From CAZYBG01 sp964645155 (GTDB lineage Bacteria > Pseudomonadota > Alphaproteobacteria > Rhodobacterales > Rhodobacteraceae): a DNA stretch of 6,305 bases. Below the pieces are notes generated by a model. It saw only the letters and a program-made list of their open reading frames with translations, was not told the origin of the DNA and made no database searches. The stretch lies in the NCBI GenBank assembly GCA_964645155.1, contig CAZYBG010000145.1:1-6305 (forward strand), given 5' to 3'. Both the position numbers and the translations under genes were made by a program. Below are positions 1-4,715 of this stretch, piece by piece (within the stretch, counting starts at the first letter, position 1; each line of letters opens with the position of its first letter).

Positions 1-1
1 A

Positions 2-616
2 AGGCTGGTCTGTGTGCCCTGGCAGCTGCATTGGGCCGACCCGGACAGCGGGCTGCTGCCGTATCTGGACATCCCGTTCCAGCATGCCCATCCCGACACG
101 CTGCGCCGCATGGCGCGCCCCGCCGCGGCGGCCCGGACGCTGGACGAGATCGCCGCGTGGCGGCGCGACTGCCCCGAGATCGTCCTGCGCTCGACCTTCA
201 TCGTCGGCTATCCGGGCGAGACCGAGGCCGAGTTCCAGACGCTGCTCGACTGGCTCGACGAGGCGCAGCTCGACCGGGTTGGCTGCTTCCGCTACGAGAA
301 CGTGCGGGGCGCGCGGTCGAACGCGCTGCCCGACCATGTGCCGGACGAGGTGAAGGAAGACCGCTTCCACCGCTTCATGGAAAAGGCCCAGGGCATTTCG
401 GCCGCGAAGCTGGCCGCAAAGCTGGGCCAGCGCCTCCAGGTCATCGTCGATGAGGTCGATGCCGAGGGTGCGACCTGCCGCACCCGTGCCGACGCGCCTG
501 AGATCGACGGCAACCTCTTCATCGACGAAGGCTTCGAGGGACTTGCCCCGGGCGACATCGTGACCGCCGTCGTGGACGAGGCGGGGGAATACGACCTCTG
601 GGGGCGGCGGGTCTGA
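2..616 (+). CDS. rimO: Ribosomal protein S12 methylthiotransferase RimO, C-terminal part (5' end outside window)
   Basis: RimO is a cytoplasmic radical-SAM iron-sulfur enzyme that adds a methylthio group to a conserved aspartate of ribosomal protein S12. About 204 residues are visible, against roughly 440-470 for the full protein, so the N-terminal UPF0004 domain and the radical-SAM CxxxCxxC motif lie outside. Seen here are the family segments LPYLDIPFQHAHPD (near residues 18-31), LRSTFIVGYPGET (near 62-74), LDRVGCFRYE (near 90-99), ALPDHVPDEVKE, and a C-terminal TRAM domain (about 140-204) with IVDEVDAEG, ADAPEIDGN and the ending EYDLWGRRV. The frame is open to the left edge; the GTG at 14 is internal, not the start. 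It ends in TGA at 614-616 and converges on the minus-strand lipoprotein gene. Residues 1-13 do not match the conserved HYVYPYPHVD-type stretch expected just upstream. MiaB is excluded by the S12-type TRAM ending. Confidence 0.93.
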   Translation, partial: RLVCVPWQLHWADPDSGLLPYLDIPFQHAHPDTLRRMARPAAAARTLDEIAAWRRDCPEIVLRSTFIVGYPGETEAEFQTLLDWLDEAQLDRVGCFRYENVRGARSNALPDHVPDEVKEDRFHRFMEKAQGISAAKLAAKLGQRLQVIVDEVDAEGATCRTRADAPEIDGNLFIDEGFEGLAPGDIVTAVVDEAGEYDLWGRRV

Positions 617-624
617 CCGCCGCC
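603..624. terminator. GC-rich hairpin at the convergent rimO/lipoprotein junction, possible bidirectional terminator
   Basis: Positions 603-610 (GGCGGCGG) are perfectly complementary to 617-624 (CCGCCGCC), with a 6-nt loop (GTCTGA) that contains the rimO stop codon. The right arm ends on the last base of the minus-strand stop codon. Only 7 bp separate the two stops, so this is where transcripts from both sides should end. Neither side has a T-run, so it is not a classical intrinsic terminator. The stem also encodes the last residues of RimO, and a GC-rich genome produces such stems by chance. Function is inference. Confidence 0.35.
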
Positions 625-905
625 TACCGCACCGGCACCGAATAGAGGATGTAGCCGCCCAGCGTGTCGACCTGCAGCGCCCCCGTCTCGGTGAGGAAGA
701 CGCCGAGGTTCTCCATGTCGGCGGGGCAGGCGACGAGGTCGGCCGCATCGTCGAGGAACTGGTTGGTATAGGCGTTCTCGGCCACCCGGCGGCAGGGATC
801 GGCCGGGTCGCGGTAGCCGCCGAGCAGCGTCATGCTGCGCGGCTCAGGCGCCGCGCAGGCGGCGGCAAGCATCAGGGCGGCGAGGGAAGGAACGTTCAGG
901 CGCAT
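624..905 (-). CDS. Small predicted lipoprotein of unknown function (93 aa)
   Basis: I do not recognise a named family. The chosen start is the ATG at 905, which has a near-perfect Shine-Dalgarno (GGAGGTGA) just upstream; the frame stays open further upstream but that part overlaps iolB. The N-terminus is a lipoprotein-like signal: MRLN, then a hydrophobic stretch (VPSLAALMLAAA) and Cys17 followed by AAPEP. The lipobox AAA-C is weak because position -3 is Ala rather than Leu. The mature part is about 76 residues, with two further cysteines (Cys38, Cys60) that could form a disulfide in the periplasm. It has an acidic centre (FLDDAADLVACPADMENLG) and a hydrophobic end (DTLGGYILYSVPVR). It lies 40 bp after iolB on the same strand and so may be the last gene of the inositol operon, although nothing in its sequence points to inositol. 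Membrane anchoring is inferred from the signal alone. Confidence 0.8.
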   Translation of the reverse strand: MRLNVPSLAALMLAAACAAPEPRSMTLLGGYRDPADPCRRVAENAYTNQFLDDAADLVACPADMENLGVFLTETGALQVDTLGGYILYSVPVR

Positions 906-909
906 CGGG

Positions 910-917
910 TCACCTCC
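910..917 (-). promoter_or_regulatory. Strong Shine-Dalgarno of the lipoprotein gene
   Basis: On the minus strand GGAGGTGA precedes the ATG at 905, with 7 nt between GGAGG and the start codon. The match to the 16S anti-Shine-Dalgarno is near perfect and fixes the start at 905. It is one of the two best ribosome binding sites in the window and suggests this gene is translated independently of iolB. Confidence 0.8.
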
Positions 918-945
918 GCGGCGGAGCCTAGCACGGATCGCGGCC

Positions 946-1761
946 TCAGGCTTCCCGGCTGTCCCTCTGGAAGATCCAGTCGTGGTCGGGGTGGTTCTGG
1001 AACCGCCACTTGCGGATCGGCCCGGCCATGACGTTGAGGTAGTACATCTCGTAGCCGTAGGGCGCACCGCAGGGATGATGGCCCTTTGGCACCAGCACCA
1101 CGTCGTGGTCCTGCACCGCCATCGTCTCGTCCAGCGTGCCGTCCTCGGTCCAGACCCGTTGCAGGCCGAAGCCCTGGGCGGGGTTCAGCCGGTGGTAGTA
1201 GGTCTCCTCCAGATAGGTCATGTCGGGATAGCGGTCCTCGTCGTGCCGGTGCGGCGGATAGGACGACCAGTTGCCCTGCGGCGTGAACACCTCGGTGACG
1301 AGGAGGGAACCGGCCACGTCGCGCTCCTCCATCGCGATCGGGTGGATCGTGCGGGTGTTCGCGCCCCTGCCGCGCGTGACCTGGCCGATGCCCGCGGGGC
1401 CGATGACCTGCGCGGCGTAGCCTTCCCCGCCGGGCGCGGCGCAGATCGCGAGGGTGCAGGCCGTCGTCGCGGTGGCCGACCAGTCCGCTCGCATCGGAAC
1501 GTAGACGCAGTGCGGCGGGGTCCTCTCGAACACGTCCATCCGGCCGCCCAGCTCGCCGAAGCTCCGCTGCCCCGCCCCGATCTCGGCCCGGCCCTCGACC
1601 AGCACGAGGATGACCTCGGTGGCGCCGGTCGGCTCGGCCACCGTCTCGCCAGGGCTCAGGCGGCAGAGGCCGAAGCCGACATAGCGCCAGCCCGCGGTGG
1701 CCGGCGTGATGTCGTGGACCTTCCCGGTCGTGCCGGTCGGCTTGCGCAGCAACGGGCTCAT
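946..1761 (-). CDS. iolB: 5-deoxy-glucuronate isomerase IolB
   Basis: IolB converts 5-deoxy-D-glucuronate into 2-deoxy-5-keto-D-gluconate (EC 5.3.1.30), the product handed to IolC. The protein is 271 residues, the usual size for the family. It is a bicupin: an N-terminal half (about 25-130, with VILVLVEGRAEI) and a C-terminal half carrying the family signature GNWSSYPPHRHDE (163-175), followed by YPDMTYLEETYYHRL. His171, His173, a Glu at 185/186 and a His in PKGHHPCGAPYGYEMYYLNVMAG (226-247) are the likely metal ligands, by analogy with known IolB structures. The C-terminus has the typical WRFQNHPDHDWI. The start at 1761 was chosen because AAGGGA sits 8 nt upstream and the protein begins with the usual short SPLLRKP segment; the frame is open for 21 more codons into the upstream gene. 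It starts 5 bp after the membrane-protein stop, so translation is probably coupled. Confidence 0.96.
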   Translation of the reverse strand: MSPLLRKPTGTTGKVHDITPATAGWRYVGFGLCRLSPGETVAEPTGATEVILVLVEGRAEIGAGQRSFGELGGRMDVFERTPPHCVYVPMRADWSATATTACTLAICAAPGGEGYAAQVIGPAGIGQVTRGRGANTRTIHPIAMEERDVAGSLLVTEVFTPQGNWSSYPPHRHDEDRYPDMTYLEETYYHRLNPAQGFGLQRVWTEDGTLDETMAVQDHDVVLVPKGHHPCGAPYGYEMYYLNVMAGPIRKWRFQNHPDHDWIFQRDSREA

Positions 1762-1766
1762 CGCGC

Positions 1767-1970
1767 CTATCCCTTCGGGTCCTCGGGCGGCGGGTCGAAC
1801 GCCACGAAGAACTGCCACCCGCAATAGAGGCCGAGCGCGCCGAAGAGCATGCCCCAGAACGGCGCGTCATGGACGAACTCCACGACCGCCCAGCCGAGGC
1901 AGACCGCCACGACCGCGACCCGCCGCCAGAGCGGCCGGAAGAACGGGTGCTGGACGTCGAGGAACTTCAT
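1767..1970 (-). CDS. Small two-helix inner-membrane protein, probably DUF3329-type (67 aa)
   Basis: The protein is 67 residues. An N-terminal segment (MKFLDVQHPFFRPLWRR) is followed by a hydrophobic helix (about 18-33, VAVVAVCLGWAVVEFV), a short turn (HDAP) and a second helix (about 37-57, FWGMLFGALGLYCGWQFFV), then an acidic proline-rich tail (DPPPEDPKG). Arginines 12, 16 and 17 before helix 1 favour both ends in the cytoplasm. The HPFFRPLWRR start and xPFWGxLFG motif resemble short proteins of Rhodobacterales that I recall being annotated as DUF3329; this is from memory, not a search. It has no catalytic motif. The gene lies between iolE (10 bp upstream) and iolB (5 bp downstream), so it must be co-transcribed with inositol catabolism genes. 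No good Shine-Dalgarno precedes the ATG at 1970, so translation probably depends on ribosomes finishing iolE. Its role is unknown; link to an inositol transporter or simple hitch-hiking are both possible. Confidence 0.82.
   Translation of the reverse strand: MKFLDVQHPFFRPLWRRVAVVAVCLGWAVVEFVHDAPFWGMLFGALGLYCGWQFFVAFDPPPEDPKG
1770..1775 (-). promoter_or_regulatory. Shine-Dalgarno of iolB inside the preceding gene
   Basis: AAGGGA on the minus strand lies 8 nt before the iolB ATG at 1761 and overlaps the last two codons of the membrane-protein gene. It supports the 1761 start and coupled translation of the two genes. Confidence 0.55.
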
Positions 1971-1980
1971 CGGCCCATCG

Positions 1981-2895
1981 TCACGCAGGTGCCGCGGCGG
2001 TGTCCAGCCCCGTTGCGCGGGCAAGGCGCTTGAGCGTCTTCAGGCCGAGCGTCTGGTACTCGACCGGATCGCGGACGACCGGATCCTGCTCGGCCTCGAT
2101 CACGATCCAGCCCTCGTAGCCCGCCGCGGCGAGGATCTTCAGCAGCGGCTCGAAGTCGACGGCACCTTCGGGGTCGCCGGGTACGGTGAAGACACCTTCG
2201 CGGACCCCCCTGAGGAAGCTCCAGTCCGCACCGCGCACCTGCTGCATCACCGCAGGGCGGACGTTCTTGGCATGGAAGTGCCGCACCCGGCCGACATGCC
2301 TGCGCAGCACCGCCACCGGGTCGCCGCCGCCGAAGAAGCAGTGGCCGGCGTCGAACAGGAGATGCGTGGCCGGGCCGGTCGCGGCCATGAAGGCGTCGAT
2401 CTCGTCGGGGCCCTCGACCACCGTGCCCATGTGGTGATGGTAGACGAGCGTCAGGCCCTGCCCCGCGACATAGGCCGCGAACGCCTCCATCCGCCGGCCG
2501 AACTCGGCCATCCCGGCGGCCGACAGGCGGGGGCGCGCGGAGAGCGGCCTCAATGCGTCGCCGTGGATCGCGTTCGAGGTCTCGCAGGTGATCGCGACCC
2601 TGCAGCCGTTGTGCTTCAGCCGGGCGAGGTGCGGCTGGAACGCGGCGATCTCGTCGTCGAGCGAGCGGACCAGAAGCTCGGTCGAGTACCAGCCGCCGAT
2701 GAAGGTCAGCCCGTGGCGGCCGAGAAGCGCCTTCAGCTCGGCCGGGTCGTCGGGCCAGCGGTGGCCGTTCTCGATCCCCTCGAAGCCGATCACCTCGCCG
2801 GCCTCGTGCAGGATCTGCCCGGTCGGGATATGGGCGCCGATCGAGCGGTCGTCGTCGTTGGCCCAGGCGATGGGGTTGGTGCCGTAGCGGATCAT
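1981..2895 (-). CDS. iolE: Myo-inosose-2 dehydratase IolE
   Basis: IolE dehydrates 2-keto-myo-inositol (scyllo-inosose) to 3D-trihydroxycyclohexane-1,2-dione (EC 4.2.1.44) in the cytoplasm. The 304-residue protein is a xylose-isomerase-like TIM barrel of the usual family length. It opens with MIRYGTNPIAWANDD, typical for IolE, and shows the expected strand motifs: GFEGIENG (37-44), FIGGWYST (65-72), TCETSNAIHG (103-112), LVYHHHMGT (150-158), LLFDAGHC (179-186), VRHFHAKNVRP (204-214) and GWIVIEAEQDP (262-272). The histidines and acidic residues in these are the likely metal and substrate ligands. The start at 2895 overlaps the iolD stop by 4 bp (ATGA) and has AAGGAA in the end of iolD as ribosome binding site. 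The open frame continues far upstream inside iolD, but that part is a shadow. The C-terminal tail (LDTAAAPA) is probably disordered. Confidence 0.96.
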   Translation of the reverse strand: MIRYGTNPIAWANDDDRSIGAHIPTGQILHEAGEVIGFEGIENGHRWPDDPAELKALLGRHGLTFIGGWYSTELLVRSLDDEIAAFQPHLARLKHNGCRVAITCETSNAIHGDALRPLSARPRLSAAGMAEFGRRMEAFAAYVAGQGLTLVYHHHMGTVVEGPDEIDAFMAATGPATHLLFDAGHCFFGGGDPVAVLRRHVGRVRHFHAKNVRPAVMQQVRGADWSFLRGVREGVFTVPGDPEGAVDFEPLLKILAAAGYEGWIVIEAEQDPVVRDPVEYQTLGLKTLKRLARATGLDTAAAPA

Positions 2896-4715
2896 GTGCG
2901 TTCCTTGAGCTGCGCCTCGTAGGCCGCGCGCGCGGCGCGAACCTCGCTGCGGTCGGAAACTTCGGGAACGGCGACATCCCACCAGTGGCCGCCATGCGGG
3001 GTGGAGGGGTAGGGGTCGGTGTCGATGACGACGACGAAGGGGCCAGCCGCCTCGCGTGCGCGGGCGAGCGCGGTCTCCAGTTCGGCGATCGAGCCGACAT
3101 GCACCGCCGCCGCCCCCATCGCCGCGGCATGGGCGGCAAAGTCGATGTTCGAGGGGGTCACGTGCGCCGCGTGGTCGAGGAGGTTGTTGAACTCGGCCCC
3201 GCCGGTCGCCTTCTGCAGGCGGTTGATGCAGCCATAGCCGCGGTTGTCGGTCAGGACGACGGTGATCTTGACCCCCATCGTCACCGCCGTCGCCAGTTCG
3301 GAGTTCATCATCATGTAGCTGCCGTCGCCCAGCATGCAGATCACGTCGCGCTCGGGCTCGGCCATCTTGATGCCCAGCGCGCCGGCGATCTCGTAGCCCA
3401 TGCAGGAATAGCCGTATTCCATGTGGTAGCTGCCCGGCCGCCCTGCCTTCCAGAGCTTGTGCAGCTCGCCCGGCATGGTGCCGGCGGCGCACATCACCAC
3501 CGTGTCTGGCCCGGCGGCGCGCTGCACCGCGCCGATCACCTGGCTGTCGGTCGGCAGCGCGTTGCCATCCTTCGGCGGCGCGGTCAGGGGATCGACGCTC
3601 GCAAACCACCCTGCCTTCAGGCCGGCGTCGGGCGGCGTCGCGGCGTAGCCGTCGAGCTGCACGGCAAGCTCGGTCAGCGCCGTCTCGGCATCCGACTGCA
3701 GCGGCATCGCGCCGTGCTTCATCGCGTCATGGGCCGCGACGTTGATCGAGACGAGCCGCCGGCCGGGCCGCCTGAAAAGCGCCCAGGACCCGGTGGTGAA
3801 ATCCTGGAAGCGGGTGCCGACGCCGAGCACCAGGTCGGCACCCTCGCAGACGGCATTGGCCGAGGACGCGCCGGTGACGCCGACGGGGCCGAGGTTCAGG
3901 GGGTGGTCCCAAGGCAGGACCGACTTGCCGGCCTGCGTCTCGACCACCGGGATCGCATGCGCCTCGGCGAAGGCGCGCAGCGCCCCGGTGGCGCCCGAAT
4001 AGTGCACGCCCCCGCCCGCCACGATCACCGGCGCATCGGCGGCGCGGATCGCCGCGACCACGGCTGCGAGCTCGCGCGCATCGGGACGGAGGCGGCGGCG
4101 ATGCCAGGTCCGCGCCTCGAAGAAGCTTTCGGGCCAGTCCCATGCCTCGGCCTGCACATCCTGGCAGAAGGCGAGCGTGACGGGGCCGCAGTCGGCCGGG
4201 TCGGTCATCACCGCCATCGCCCGCGGCAGCGCCGTCAGAAGCTGCTCGGGGCGGGTGATGCGGTCGAAATAGCGGCTGACGGGGCGGAAGCAGTCGTTGG
4301 CGCTGATGGTGCCGTCGCCGAAATCCTCGACCTGCTGGAGGACCGGGTCGGGCCCGCGCCCGGCGAAGACGTCGCCCGGGATCAGCAGCACCGGCAGGCG
4401 GTTGACATGCGCCAGCGCCGCCGCGGTGACCATGTTCGTCGCCCCCGGCCCGATCGACGAGGTCACCGCCATCGCCCGCCGCCGGCCGAGCTGCTTGGCA
4501 TAGGCGATGGCGGCATGCGCCATGCCCTGCTCGTTGTGGCCGCGCCAGGTCGGCATCGTGTCGCGGTGCGCATGAAGCGCCTCGCCGATGCCCGCGACGT
4601 TGCCGTGGCCGAAGATCGCCCAGGCGCCGGCGATGAAGGGCGCGCCCTCCTCGGTCATTTGCCGCGTCAGCCAGCGGACCATGGCCTGCGCGGCGGTCAG
4701 TCTCACGGTGCTCAT
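2892..4715 (-). CDS. iolD: 3D-(3,5/4)-trihydroxycyclohexane-1,2-dione acylhydrolase IolD (ThDP-dependent)
   Basis: IolD hydrolytically opens the ring of the trihydroxycyclohexanedione made by IolE to give 5-deoxy-D-glucuronate (EC 3.7.1.22). The protein is 607 residues, close to the normal 610-640, and has the three-domain layout of thiamine-diphosphate enzymes. The N-terminal PYR domain (about 5-190) carries the catalytic glutamate in GHNEQGMAHAA (Glu62) and SSIGPGATN. The central domain (about 210-350) includes PVIVAGGGVHYSG and LVLGVGTRFQDFTTGSW. The C-terminal PP domain (about 390-575) has the ThDP/Mg motif starting GDGS at 463 and ending near DNRGYG (490-495). The ending GGHWWDVAVPEVS is typical for IolD and separates it from acetolactate synthase. 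The start at 4715 follows an AAGGAGG Shine-Dalgarno and overlaps the iolC stop by 4 bp. It overlaps iolE by 4 bp at its own end. No broken motif is visible. Confidence 0.97.
   Translation of the reverse strand: MSTVRLTAAQAMVRWLTRQMTEEGAPFIAGAWAIFGHGNVAGIGEALHAHRDTMPTWRGHNEQGMAHAAIAYAKQLGRRRAMAVTSSIGPGATNMVTAAALAHVNRLPVLLIPGDVFAGRGPDPVLQQVEDFGDGTISANDCFRPVSRYFDRITRPEQLLTALPRAMAVMTDPADCGPVTLAFCQDVQAEAWDWPESFFEARTWHRRRLRPDARELAAVVAAIRAADAPVIVAGGGVHYSGATGALRAFAEAHAIPVVETQAGKSVLPWDHPLNLGPVGVTGASSANAVCEGADLVLGVGTRFQDFTTGSWALFRRPGRRLVSINVAAHDAMKHGAMPLQSDAETALTELAVQLDGYAATPPDAGLKAGWFASVDPLTAPPKDGNALPTDSQVIGAVQRAAGPDTVVMCAAGTMPGELHKLWKAGRPGSYHMEYGYSCMGYEIAGALGIKMAEPERDVICMLGDGSYMMMNSELATAVTMGVKITVVLTDNRGYGCINRLQKATGGAEFNNLLDHAAHVTPSNIDFAAHAAAMGAAAVHVGSIAELETALARAREAAGPFVVVIDTDPYPSTPHGGHWWDVAVPEVSDRSEVRAARAAYEAQLKERT
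2901..2906 (-). promoter_or_regulatory. Shine-Dalgarno of iolE inside the end of iolD
   Basis: AAGGAA on the minus strand lies 5 nt before the iolE ATG at 2895, within the last codons of iolD. Together with the ATGA overlap it indicates translational coupling of iolD and iolE. Confidence 0.55.

Noticed and set aside
906..945. Possible terminator or promoter in the gap between iolB and the lipoprotein gene.
   Set aside because: I see no convincing stem with a T-run and no recognisable -35/-10 pair in these 40 bp, much of which is taken by the Shine-Dalgarno region.
906..1067. N-terminal extension of the lipoprotein frame to the ATG at 1067.
   Set aside because: It would overlap iolB, encodes low-complexity sequence, and would bury the signal peptide. 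The ATG at 905 has a near-perfect Shine-Dalgarno.
832..1827. A 331-codon plus-strand open frame opposite iolB.
   Set aside because: It is a shadow of iolB with low-complexity composition and no recognisable domain.
896..1870. A 324-codon minus-strand open frame overlapping iolB in another frame.
   Set aside because: It is highly Arg/Gly/Asp-biased and out of frame with the well-supported iolB.
1967..1978. A three-codon mini-ORF (Met-Gly-Arg-stop) whose stop overlaps the membrane-protein start.
   Set aside because: It has no ribosome binding site of its own and is probably chance; mini-ORFs of this size are common.
2896..3609. Upstream extension of the iolE reading frame, and of iolD up to 5660.
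   Set aside because: Both extensions lie inside the preceding gene in another frame and encode biased, unrecognisable sequence. The real starts at 2895 and 4715 match family N-termini and have ribosome binding sites.
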